From assembly GCA_002500605.1 (NCBI GenBank), contig DLRR01000006.1, forward strand, positions 1 to 25,818: a stretch of 25,818 bases of DNA. The letters are read 5' to 3'. The notes beneath the pieces were generated by a model. That model was not told the DNA's origin, ran no database searches, and saw only the letters and a list, made by a program, of their open reading frames with translations. Origin of the DNA: Nitrospinaceae bacterium UBA7883 (GTDB taxonomy: Bacteria > Nitrospinota_A > UBA7883). The position numbers and the translations under genes are program-made. Positions 1 through 7,283 of the stretch are shown piece after piece. Positions within the stretch are counted from its first letter, which is position 1. The number at the start of each line of letters is the position of its first letter.

Positions 1-75
1 ATACTTTTCCCCTCTTAAATTAAACGTTCAATAAAAACAGGTCAATATACAATAAACCTGATATAAAACAAGGCC

Positions 76-738
76 TTACTCCACTAAAACAAGACCACTC
101 CAAATAATTTCCTTTTTAGGCGGCATTTCAAACGGAAGACCAGCATCAATACTGGTTTTTAGTACATCTATCCCTACGCCCTCCATAGAGGGTCGTGCTT
201 CGTAAGGCCGCCTACAGCCCTCACCTGAACCCTGACCCACACATTCGATACAAATCTCACATGGACCGCCAATAAGACCAGTAGCATAGTGAAAACCAAG
301 CCCTAATGCTTTACCTTCGACCTCATTAACTACCTTGTGCAGTTTAACGGCAGCCATTTTTGAAGCATTTAGATCTTTAAATGCTTCACTGCTTTCACTA
401 TCAACTTTGCCTTGTTTCCCCGGGTTAGTCATAAATTCAATAACCTCTTCCCTGTCAGCTTGATCCATGTCACCCAAAATAGGGCTACTGGTTTGAATAA
501 GTAAAGCCGAGTCAAACTTTTCTACAACAGCCTTAAACTCTTCCATGCTTGGCACATTTGGTGGGCAGGTGAGGCAATGTCCATAATGTGGGCACAGCGG
601 CACCTGACATTTCATCCTCACTCTCTCGTCAAACGCTACGAACCTAGCGGAAAAACACTTGGCCGCTTTGGCACCAGCCTCTAAGGCGAGTTCCTCAAGT
701 GCGAAAACCCTTTCATTAAGAATCGTCGATACTGTCAT
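76..738 (-). CDS. DUF2284 family cysteine-rich, probable metal- or Fe-S-binding protein
   Basis: The 220-residue product belongs by pattern to the DUF2284 'predicted metal-binding' family. An N-terminal cluster has Cys28, Cys44, Cys49, Cys54 and Cys57 in a CPHYGHCLTCPPNVP context. A C-terminal ferredoxin-like set, Cys160, Cys163, Cys166 and Cys175, has C-x2-C-x2-C-x8-C spacing. No signal peptide or membrane segment is visible, so it should be cytosolic. The start overlaps the stop of the upstream zinc-finger gene by four bases and has no clear ribosome binding site, so translational coupling is likely. It is the last gene of the operon inside the window; about 75 bases of AT-rich sequence follow to the edge. 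The biochemical role is unknown. From memory, such proteins occur beside corrinoid methyltransferase genes, which would suit this operon, but that is inference. Confidence 0.85.
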   Translation of the reverse strand: MTVSTILNERVFALEELALEAGAKAAKCFSARFVAFDERVRMKCQVPLCPHYGHCLTCPPNVPSMEEFKAVVEKFDSALLIQTSSPILGDMDQADREEVIEFMTNPGKQGKVDSESSEAFKDLNASKMAAVKLHKVVNEVEGKALGLGFHYATGLIGGPCEICIECVGQGSGEGCRRPYEARPSMEGVGIDVLKTSIDAGLPFEMPPKKEIIWSGLVLVE

Positions 739-998
739 TTTTTTGTAAAAACGTATGTTTTAGGTTTATAAGTCTTTGCGTTCACCATATCTTCACACAA
801 AACCCTATGGCGATGTCCTTCACTCTTATTTTTCCAGCATTTTGGGCACATGTAACGTGACTTAAAACCACGGTTTTGCCCAACATATCTGTTTTCAGAA
901 TGGGATGGGCACATCTTTGCTCCACAATCGGGGCAAATCCAAACCGCCGGACGTCCACATTTATCACAAACCTCCGCCTTTAAACCCTTGATCGCCAT
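735..998 (-). CDS. Small zinc-finger (B-box/HIT-like) protein
   Basis: The 87-residue protein is built around paired metal ligands: Cys11-x2-Cys14, Cys22-x2-Cys25, Cys30-x2-His33, Cys51-x2-Cys54, and an extra Cys68 after a His-rich stretch (His62, His64). This resembles cross-braced B-box or HIT-type zinc fingers, enough for two metal sites. The tail is basic and ends in Lys-Lys. The ATG has a GGAGGG ribosome binding site, the gap to the upstream VWA gene is 16 bases, and the downstream gene overlaps by four, so it is firmly in the operon. The function is unknown. A structural adaptor or a metal relay for the neighbouring maturation proteins is plausible; nothing in it suggests an enzyme. Confidence 0.75.
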   Translation of the reverse strand: MAIKGLKAEVCDKCGRPAVWICPDCGAKMCPSHSENRYVGQNRGFKSRYMCPKCWKNKSEGHRHRVLCEDMVNAKTYKPKTYVFTKK

Positions 999-1014
999 AA
1001 ATTCCCTCCATCCC

Positions 1015-3669
1015 TCATGTCGTAAGCCTCTTGTAAATTAATGGCAACATCACTGGTAATGCTTCTACATTGTCTATCAAAGAGAAGTTTGTTCCTCCGT
1101 ACATATACGGCAGGTAATCTCTGCTCTTTTTATCTACGGTAATACAGTAAAAGGATAGACCTTTTTGTTGCCCTTCCCATACAGCTTTTCTAGTATCCTC
1201 TATAGCATATTTTGCATTACCGTAATCTAGGTCGTATGGTCTGCCATCGGAAAGAAGGACAAGTAGTCGAATTCGAGAAGTGACACGTGCTAGAAGACTC
1301 GATGCGTGGCGGATTACTGCCCCAAGCCTAGTCTGCCCCGTTGGTTTTAACCCGTCAAAGCGCTTTTTTATTTCATCGGTAAATGGCATGTTGAAATCGC
1401 GGACAACAAAGACATCACATCTGTCCCTGTAATGAGTTGTGAACCCATACACAGCCCATTGATCACCAATACTTTCCAAAGCTTCAGCCATAAGAACAAG
1501 TCCCTCACGCTGTATATCCATTATGGTCTTACCATTCGGAAGCTCGTCTGAAGTGGAGTAGCTCATATCCACCAAAAAAGCCACCGAAACATCTCGCAGA
1601 TTCTTTTCGCGTCTAATATACACTCGGTCGGACGGTGTAACACCGGCATGGCGTTCCACCACTGACTCAATCACAGCGTCAAAATCGATGTCATCTCCAC
1701 GCTCTTCGCGGAAAAACCTTTTTATTCGATCCGGCCTCAGCAAGGCAAAGTGCCGCTTGAGCTGACTAACAACCCCATAATATTCTTTCAACGCCGCGTC
1801 ATAGCATACCTGATTTGTGGGGACCATGTCAATTTCTCTAACCCGGCACCAAGATTTTTTATAATCATCCAGCATATGATCCCATTCATCATAATGAACA
1901 GTGCGGCGCATATTTTTTTCGCTTTCCATTTCTTCGAGCATTTGCTCGGTTTCCTCGAAAAGGTAGGATATCTCCTCACTATCGGATAAATGCACCAATA
2001 CACTGTCGGAATCAATGCCCCTCGACTCTTCAATTCTAGTGATAGCCTCCAAAATATCAGCAGCTTCCACTTCAGCACCCTTTTGAGCCAGTCTATTTGA
2101 AAATGTTTCTATCAGCTCTTCTGTGGCACGTTTAGTTTTCTCTATCAACCCAAAGTCGATAACACCTCTATAAAAGGGCCTCTCCTCTGTTTTTCTAACC
2201 AAGTGGTTACCTGCTTCTATTTCTTTAGATATCGATTTGGCTAGCTCCAGGGTATGCATTACAGAGGTGTTGTCGCATTTTACTTTTTCCATAGCCTTTT
2301 TAAGGGCTTCAAAAAGCTTCCTGTCTATCCTTTCAAATGCTTTATCTTGCGGATCAATGCCATAAGAAAGATACTCAAACATTGACAGCTCATCTGGTTT
2401 TAATTTCTTTGTAAACTCATTAGTAAGAATTGTTTTATCCCTTGCTATTCCAGGTAGTTCCTGAACTGTCAGATGATCCACCCTCTCATCTTCAAGAAAC
2501 TCGAAAATTTTCATTGAGAGTGCAGAGTCATGTGATCCGGATAGGGCAGACATCTCCTTGGTGCCAATGTCAAAAGTGTTATATCTGAGATGTGCAATCT
2601 CATGGATCAACGATAGCTTGTAAGATTTAAAATTCAACTCCTCGTCGGCAAAAATTGAAACCTGCGGTGGGAGATATATTCTGGTTCCGTCAGTAACAGA
2701 AAAAAATCGGCTTAACCCTGGCATGTTTTTGTAAAAAATCGAGGATGAGCGAATTGGGGTTTTCGACCCGGTGAACGCCTCAGCAAATGGAAGGAGCACC
2801 CCATGAACGTCATTCAACTCCAACCCCTTTACAAGCTCATCTACTGCACTACGACTCTTACTTGTTTGAAGCGAGAAAAAGGCTTCTCCCTTCTCCTTTT
2901 TTTCATCTGTATGAGAAAGACCCTCTTCAACCCAGCCAGACAAGTCACTAATAGAAACCCTGCCAAGTATCTCTGGGGCAGATTTAAAGTAGTTAATACC
3001 TAGTTTCATTTGTTTTGCTTGGCCGGCTGCTGCTCCGATGGCAAATAGACTTTGCGCCTTATGTTTGCTTTTTACTTTTGGACTCTTTTCGATGAGAGAA
3101 ATGCCAAGTCGCGCCCACTGCTCCATATCGCCAGGTTCTATTTTGCTTAAAACCGAAGGGCTGGCTTTGAAATATTCTTTGGAAGCTCTCCACGACTTTG
3201 TAGCTATCTCTTCGCCTAGCGACGCCCATACGGCAAACAGCTTTCCGCCAAGATGCTCCATAACATCTGCACTGACATTAAAATACTCTATAGCAGCGTC
3301 CTGATCAGCGCAGGAGATTTTAACCCCATGGTTTAACCACTCAATGTTAAAACCATCGGTTGTATTACACACTTTATCCAAGTTGTTAAGAACCGCCACA
3401 ACAGCTGACCATTTAGCCCTGCCAATTGAGGTTATCGCCTTCAAGGTTTCTAACCTGCTCTTAGAATCAGCCTGTCTAGCTAAGAGGCTTGGCAACGATT
3501 TAAGCATCCATGGAACAGTATCTTTAGAGAAAGAATCAACTATGTCAAGTGTTTTGAAAAACTCTTCTTTGCCATCTTCATCGACCAGCGCAGAAAGCTC
3601 ATCCAAGCAAGTTGAAAAGACTCCGTTAGAATCATATTTATCTCTAAACTTAGTTTCCAGCTCGCTCAT
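1015..3669 (-). CDS. Large NorD/CbbO-type VWA-domain protein with HExxH motif
   Basis: This 884-residue protein is the VWA partner of the AAA+ ATPase encoded just upstream (31-base gap). The C-terminal VWA domain (about 690-884) has an intact MIDAS metal site: Asp701-x-Ser703-x-Ser705, Thr780 in GQTRLG and Asp808 in LSDGRP. Residues 30-270 are helical with at least two clear degenerate repeats of about 60 residues ('YFK-S/A-P..L..I....W..'; starts near 166 and 227). A central HEIAH motif (356-360) is followed at 391-400 by an acidic FLEDERVDHL stretch, a zincin-like arrangement. It is longer than usual NorD/CbbO proteins (roughly 600-800 residues). In known pairs (NorQ/NorD, CbbQ/CbbO, CoxD/CoxE) the VWA subunit tethers the ATPase to a metalloenzyme client. 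The client here is unknown. No norB/norC or Rubisco gene is present, so naming it norD would mislead. Confidence 0.85.
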   Translation of the reverse strand: MSELETKFRDKYDSNGVFSTCLDELSALVDEDGKEEFFKTLDIVDSFSKDTVPWMLKSLPSLLARQADSKSRLETLKAITSIGRAKWSAVVAVLNNLDKVCNTTDGFNIEWLNHGVKISCADQDAAIEYFNVSADVMEHLGGKLFAVWASLGEEIATKSWRASKEYFKASPSVLSKIEPGDMEQWARLGISLIEKSPKVKSKHKAQSLFAIGAAAGQAKQMKLGINYFKSAPEILGRVSISDLSGWVEEGLSHTDEKKEKGEAFFSLQTSKSRSAVDELVKGLELNDVHGVLLPFAEAFTGSKTPIRSSSIFYKNMPGLSRFFSVTDGTRIYLPPQVSIFADEELNFKSYKLSLIHEIAHLRYNTFDIGTKEMSALSGSHDSALSMKIFEFLEDERVDHLTVQELPGIARDKTILTNEFTKKLKPDELSMFEYLSYGIDPQDKAFERIDRKLFEALKKAMEKVKCDNTSVMHTLELAKSISKEIEAGNHLVRKTEERPFYRGVIDFGLIEKTKRATEELIETFSNRLAQKGAEVEAADILEAITRIEESRGIDSDSVLVHLSDSEEISYLFEETEQMLEEMESEKNMRRTVHYDEWDHMLDDYKKSWCRVREIDMVPTNQVCYDAALKEYYGVVSQLKRHFALLRPDRIKRFFREERGDDIDFDAVIESVVERHAGVTPSDRVYIRREKNLRDVSVAFLVDMSYSTSDELPNGKTIMDIQREGLVLMAEALESIGDQWAVYGFTTHYRDRCDVFVVRDFNMPFTDEIKKRFDGLKPTGQTRLGAVIRHASSLLARVTSRIRLLVLLSDGRPYDLDYGNAKYAIEDTRKAVWEGQQKGLSFYCITVDKKSRDYLPYMYGGTNFSLIDNVEALPVMLPLIYKRLTT

Positions 3670-3700
3670 TGTATTTGGTTACCTAAACCTATTTTTCCTT

Positions 3701-4531
3701 TTACAAAATTGATGAAATAATTTCTTCAAGCGTTTTTCCCATTTCTGGATCATCTGTAATCGGATCCACCATAGCGCTCTGACATGCTCTACGCGGCTCC
3801 ACCCCGTTTTTAATCAAGACACCTGCATATATAAGCAATCTGGTAGAAGCACCCTCGTCAAGACCACGGTTTTTCATTCCTCGAAATTTTTCAGCAATCT
3901 TACGAAGAGATATGGCATCCTTCTTACTAACCCCACTTTCATGCATAACTATCTCCTCTTCCAACTCGGCGCTGGGATAGTCGAAATTGAGTGTAATGAA
4001 GCGCTGTTTGGTGCTCTGCTTGAGGTCTTTTAAAACTGTTTGATAGCCCGGATTGTAAGAAATCACAAGCATAAATCTATCCATGGCTTGAAGAAGCTGG
4101 GCCCTTTTTTCAAGTGGTAGTATTCTTCTATCATCTGTAAGTGGATGAATTACAACTGTTGTATCTTTTCTTGCCTCTACTATTTCATCAAGGTAGCAGA
4201 TACCACCATGCCTTACAGCCGTTGTCAATGGACCGTCCTGCCAAACGGTTTGACTTCCGTCAAGTAGGTATCTGCCTACAAGATCGGACGATGTCAAATC
4301 CTCGTGACACGCCACAGTTATTAATGGAAGGTTAAGCTTATAGGCCATATATGAAATAAACCTTGTTTTACCACAGCCAGTTGGCCCTTTAAGCATCACT
4401 GGAACTTTTTTTTCGTAAGCAATAGTAAAAAGGTCTACTTCATCCTCTAACGGGAGGTAAAACGGTTCACTATCTACTAGGTATTCTTGTAAAACTGCAT
4501 CATGATCTATAGCGACTACTTCTGATTCCAT
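3701..4531 (-). CDS. MoxR-class AAA+ ATPase, NorQ/CbbQ type
   Basis: The 276-residue product is a full-length NorQ/CbbQ-like ATPase. Walker A is GPTGCGKT (49-56), Walker B is ICYLDE (111-116), a sensor-1 Asn lies in ISYNPG, and a candidate arginine finger lies in STKQRF. The C-terminal part has the typical lid (LDEGASTRLL). Family members form hexamers that use ATP hydrolysis, with a VWA partner, to remodel or load a metalloenzyme. The partner VWA gene follows after 31 bases, and the His-Asp protein gene precedes by 35. The protein is cytosolic. The family call is secure; the client is not. Candidate clients are the methyltransferase of the same operon or a corrinoid- or nickel-enzyme encoded outside the window. 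Confidence 0.92.
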   Translation of the reverse strand: MESEVVAIDHDAVLQEYLVDSEPFYLPLEDEVDLFTIAYEKKVPVMLKGPTGCGKTRFISYMAYKLNLPLITVACHEDLTSSDLVGRYLLDGSQTVWQDGPLTTAVRHGGICYLDEIVEARKDTTVVIHPLTDDRRILPLEKRAQLLQAMDRFMLVISYNPGYQTVLKDLKQSTKQRFITLNFDYPSAELEEEIVMHESGVSKKDAISLRKIAEKFRGMKNRGLDEGASTRLLIYAGVLIKNGVEPRRACQSAMVDPITDDPEMGKTLEEIISSIL

Positions 4532-4566
4532 ATAAAAACTCTCATAAATTAGTTTGTGGATTATTC

Positions 4567-5019
4567 TTATCTAGTCAAGCTAAAGCCGTTTTTACTAATA
4601 ACCGCTTCAACCGCTTTATCTGTTGCTAGCTTTACCTTTGTCTCTTCGATACCAAAAATTATCGAGTTGATGGTGAGCTGAAATTTATCAGATGTCTCTC
4701 CACCTTTATCTTTCACTGTCATGTCATCAGGATTCCCGACCGTAGAGGCATAGAAAAAAGCATCCCCACTTTCCATGTATGCCTTAATATGCCCTATAAC
4801 CTGAGCTCCTTGTTCCCAACAGCCATCGGCAATGGCACCCATCAACTCTTTGGCAAGCGAATGATATTCCTCCCTGCTTAGACTCCTGCTAGTAGAAACT
4901 ACGCATTTGCAGGCATAGGCAGCGGTTCCTTCGTGTGCCTCATCCCAGTCGTGGTCGTGGTCGTGGTCGTGGTCATGGTCGTGGTCATGGTCTTGGTCTT
5001 TATCAGTGGTGAAAGTCAC
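4567..5019 (-). CDS. His-Asp repeat metal-binding protein of the CobW-GTPase/AAA+ operon
   Basis: The 150-residue protein starts with alternating Asp-His: seven His at odd positions 11-23 within residues 10-24, then His29 and a Cys37-x-Cys39 pair. This is a clear divalent-metal-binding tract, comparable in idea to the His-rich tails of UreE, HypB, SlyD and CooJ. The remainder (about 35-150) is a small alpha/beta domain I do not recognise; its end is rich in 'AVEAVISKNGF'-type helix. Its start overlaps the end of the GTPase gene by four bases (ATGA), so the two are translationally coupled, as UreG/UreE-like pairs often act together. The likely role is metal storage or delivery with the GTPase; nickel, cobalt and zinc are all possible. 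The DNA behind the tract is a hexamer repeat. Confidence 0.75.
   Translation of the reverse strand: MTFTTDKDQDHDHDHDHDHDHDHDWDEAHEGTAAYACKCVVSTSRSLSREEYHSLAKELMGAIADGCWEQGAQVIGHIKAYMESGDAFFYASTVGNPDDMTVKDKGGETSDKFQLTINSIIFGIEETKVKLATDKAVEAVISKNGFSLTR
4948..4992 (-). repeat. Tandem hexamer repeat encoding (Asp-His)n
   Basis: The plus strand reads about seven consecutive copies of GTGGTC, with ATGGTC variants, encoding alternating Asp and His on the minus strand. Because the unit is six bases, gain or loss of copies by slippage keeps the frame and changes only the number of metal ligands. Confidence 0.85.
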
Positions 5020-5633
5020 GCACTAACCTCAATTTCCATTACAGCTGAAGCAAGTTCCTCAAAACCCACTCCTTCTTTCGTAGAAAGGTTTATTATCTCT
5101 GCATTCGGGTTCATTTTAGCAACTTCCTCTTTCGAAAACTTTATGGCATCTGCATCGCAGGCATCCACTTTGCTCAGAGCCACTATATCGGAATCCTTGA
5201 TCTGGGTGGAAATAAGTCTCTTTAATGTGTCATAGGTAACAAGTTTTTCCGCTCTAGTAGTATCAAATAAAGTTATTGTAGCCCCAAATGAAATCTCTAC
5301 TTTTTTAGATACCCTTTGGGCTAACTCTGTAATGTTCTTCGGAACAGCAATACCCGTTGGCTCTATAATTATAAAGTCTGGATTTTGCTCTCGACCAATG
5401 GCAAGTAGTGTGTTCATTAGGCTACCGGATAGCGTACAACATACACACCCTCCACCAATATCTTTAACTTTCATCCCGGCTTTTTCCATTACCTTGCCGT
5501 CAACTGGAATTTCGCCCATATCATTTACCAATATGGCTACTTTTTTATCATTTTCGGCAAGCTTTTGAACTAGGGCCAAAAGAAAAGTTGTTTTCCCTGA
5601 CCCAAGATAACCCGCTATTTGTACAAGCCTCAT
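5016..5633 (-). CDS. Short CobW/COG0523-type GTPase (metallochaperone)
   Basis: The 205-residue P-loop GTPase has Walker A GYLGSGKT (8-15), a switch/Walker B region IIIEPTG, and the metal-binding Cys63-x-Cys65-Cys66 of the COG0523 family in GGGCVCCT. The guanine-specificity motif is SKVD instead of NKxD. It stops after the G domain and lacks the CobW C-terminal domain, so it is about half the size of CobW or ZNG1 proteins. Family members use GTP to hand Zn, Co, Ni or Fe to client enzymes. A good ribosome binding site (AAGGAGGGG) precedes the ATG. The His-Asp protein follows with a four-base overlap, and the methyltransferase gene lies 84 bases upstream. A close paralogue is encoded at 25068-25667. 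The metal is not determined by sequence. Confidence 0.9.
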   Translation of the reverse strand: MRLVQIAGYLGSGKTTFLLALVQKLAENDKKVAILVNDMGEIPVDGKVMEKAGMKVKDIGGGCVCCTLSGSLMNTLLAIGREQNPDFIIIEPTGIAVPKNITELAQRVSKKVEISFGATITLFDTTRAEKLVTYDTLKRLISTQIKDSDIVALSKVDACDADAIKFSKEEVAKMNPNAEIINLSTKEGVGFEELASAVMEIEVSA

Positions 5634-5653
5634 AAACCCCTCCTTACGGTTCG

Positions 5654-5672
5654 TCGGGGCACTCGGCCCCGA
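5654..5672 (-). other. Intercistronic hairpin
   Basis: A perfect 7-bp inverted repeat (TCGGGGC / GCCCCGA) with a 5-base ACTCG loop lies between the methyltransferase and GTPase genes. No T-run follows in the direction of transcription, so it is not a classical terminator. It could stabilise the 3' end of the first cistron or modulate expression of the downstream genes. Confidence 0.6.
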
Positions 5673-5717
5673 TTAGTTATATTTTGGTAAACACAACTAT
5701 TATGAGTGAACTACTAA

Positions 5718-6752
5718 CTAAGAGCCGTCAGGACGACCAGCCTTAAGAGCCGAAACCATTGCCTGCATGTTTTCAGAAGTAACGTCAGGCCAAAGGTCAC
5801 AGCCGGGCATTACTGCATTAGCACCATCCCACTTCTCTAACACACCCGGTTTAACATCCTCAAGTTTTCCGTTATGAAGGACGGCAATTGGGTCAAAACC
5901 ACTACACATTATAACGTTGTCACCAATTTTTTCCCGACTCTCGGCAGTATTATTTTTTTGATCAACGCTTATTGCGTCAGCTCCGCATTCAACCATGTCC
6001 TTAACAATGAAATTTGTGTTACCACAAATATGAAGGATATTTGGTTGAGGCATTTCCTTTATTATCCTAATCAAGTGTGGTTTAACTAAGTTCTTAAACG
6101 AATTAGGGCTCAATACATCTGAGGTGGCGCCCATCTCCCTAAGTATCAGGTAGTCTGCTCCTGCCTCTTTATATATCTTAAATACGTCAACGATAACGCT
6201 AGAGACCCTCTCCATCATGGCGTTTGTTTTCTCTGGCTCTATAAAACATTCTTCCAATAGATCGTCGAGCTCTTTCATCTGTCCTAGCATGGTAAAAGGT
6301 CCTAGGATATGGACTCCCACAGCACAATCGTCTCCTAGCTTCTCCTTAATTTTCCCAATCGTTTCAACGATAATAGGGATCCTGCCTGCCTTGGAAAGAT
6401 CATCAGGCACCTTAATGTCATCAATTGTTTTTACACATTTCCCTTTAATGGTTGGATATAACATGCCGTCTACATCGTCGTAGTAATTGACGACAGCACC
6501 CATTGCCTCTGCCTCTACAGCCAAGTCAAATGGGATTACTGCACATTCAAACCCATAATCGAGAAAAGAACCGGAAGCAGCAGTGGCCATCTGATCAGGA
6601 TTACGATGAACCCTGGCGAAATTAAGGCCATTTTTGTCTAAAACCGGTTTAATTACATTACCCATACCGCTAAAAACAGGTGGGCGGTCAATCTCTTCGC
6701 CCTGTAAAAACTTAATGACTCTATCCTTTGCTGTCATTGTCTCAGTTGACAT
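5718..6752 (-). CDS. UroD-fold methyltransferase, MtaA/CmuA family
   Basis: This 344-residue protein has the uroporphyrinogen-decarboxylase fold as used by MtaA/MtbA/CmuA methyltransferases, which move a methyl group between a corrinoid protein and a thiol or pterin acceptor. The family's zinc ligands are visible: His241-x-Cys243 in HICGNT and Cys318 in MPGCDLWP, spaced as in MtaA. The N-terminal 'DRPPVF' region lacks the substrate arginine pattern of true heme-pathway HemE as far as I can tell. The ATG has an AAGGAA ribosome binding site. It is the first gene of the operon. Methanogens use coenzyme M as acceptor; here tetrahydromethanopterin or tetrahydrofolate is more likely. No corrinoid protein or RamA-type activator is in the window, so the substrate is unknown. 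Confidence 0.88.
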   Translation of the reverse strand: MSTETMTAKDRVIKFLQGEEIDRPPVFSGMGNVIKPVLDKNGLNFARVHRNPDQMATAASGSFLDYGFECAVIPFDLAVEAEAMGAVVNYYDDVDGMLYPTIKGKCVKTIDDIKVPDDLSKAGRIPIIVETIGKIKEKLGDDCAVGVHILGPFTMLGQMKELDDLLEECFIEPEKTNAMMERVSSVIVDVFKIYKEAGADYLILREMGATSDVLSPNSFKNLVKPHLIRIIKEMPQPNILHICGNTNFIVKDMVECGADAISVDQKNNTAESREKIGDNVIMCSGFDPIAVLHNGKLEDVKPGVLEKWDGANAVMPGCDLWPDVTSENMQAMVSALKAGRPDGS

Positions 6753-7283
6753 CTTTAATTTCCTTCAAACAAAATTTAATGAATAAAAAATATTTCATGA
6801 ATATATCCACAAGCAACCAAATGGTCACCAAACTTGTTCGCAAAAGAAATGCTCAGCAGTTTTTCTGGTTAATTCAAACAAACAGTCATAACCAAATAGG
6901 CAACAATCCGGGCAACACCAATGTCCCGAATCAACAGAGCGAACATTTCTTTCACCGTCAGAATACCGGCACAGAACCCCACCAAGCTGGAACCCCGAGC
7001 TAAAAAACCACCTGACGATAAAAAATAAACCCGCTCCAAGCGACAGATTATTCCTCTAAGACCAACCATACGCGATATGCGCAAGATTTTAGCGACAATG
7101 CACTAATTATGTCAACGCAATTGTTAATAGCAAATAGTGGCGTTTAAGGATACCAGTGGTTTATAAAAAAGTATAGTTGTTTATCCTAGCAAATTTTTTT
7201 GATAATTTAAGCCTAAACAAGCACTTTCAATAGATTTTTTCGGTAGGAAAGATTGGACTTTATGTTCCAATAACTAAAGGTAA
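6753..7283. other. 531-bp intergenic region: long leader of the methyltransferase operon
   Basis: No convincing gene lies here. On the minus strand a near-consensus sigma-70 promoter (7086-7115) would start a transcript of about 330 bases before the methyltransferase ATG. The first 130 bases of that leader have several inverted repeats: CGTCAG (7012-7017) pairs with CTGACG (6956-6961), and a CGCT-TGG-AGCG hairpin and a GGGGTTC direct repeat are also present. A 71-codon minus-strand frame begins with TTG almost at the predicted transcription start and lacks a ribosome binding site, so I do not call it. The 170 bases nearest 7283 are AT-rich without clear structure. Confidence 0.6.
7086..7115 (-). 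promoter_or_regulatory. Near-consensus sigma-70 promoter for the methyltransferase operon
   Basis: Read on the minus strand, a perfect -35 box TTGACA (7110-7115) is separated by 18 bases from TAAAAT (7086-7091). Transcription should begin near 7079, about 330 bases before the methyltransferase start codon. It is the best sigma-70 match I saw in the window. Confidence 0.7.

Noticed and set aside
1015..4531. Nitric oxide reductase (norQD) or Rubisco (cbbQO) activation genes
   Set aside because: The families match, but no norB, norC, cbbL or cbbS gene is present and the neighbours point to methyl transfer and metal handling.
4948..4992. CRISPR-like or other intergenic tandem array
   Set aside because: The units are only six bases, lie in frame within a gene and have no spacers.
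4933..5235. Plus-strand frame rich in Val over the hexamer repeat
   Set aside because: It is the shadow of the Asp-His tract and GTPase gene; the low-complexity Val run and lack of a ribosome binding site argue against it.
6869..7084. 71-codon minus-strand frame in the intergenic region
   Set aside because: It begins with TTG almost at the predicted transcription start, has no ribosome binding site and an unconvincing composition. A structured leader explains the region better.
6760..7085. Cobalamin riboswitch, 6S RNA or SRP RNA
   Set aside because: The position suits a riboswitch, but the B12 box (GCCACTG) and the conserved SRP GGAAGGAAGCAGCC-type core are absent, and I could not fold the long 6S-type closed stem.
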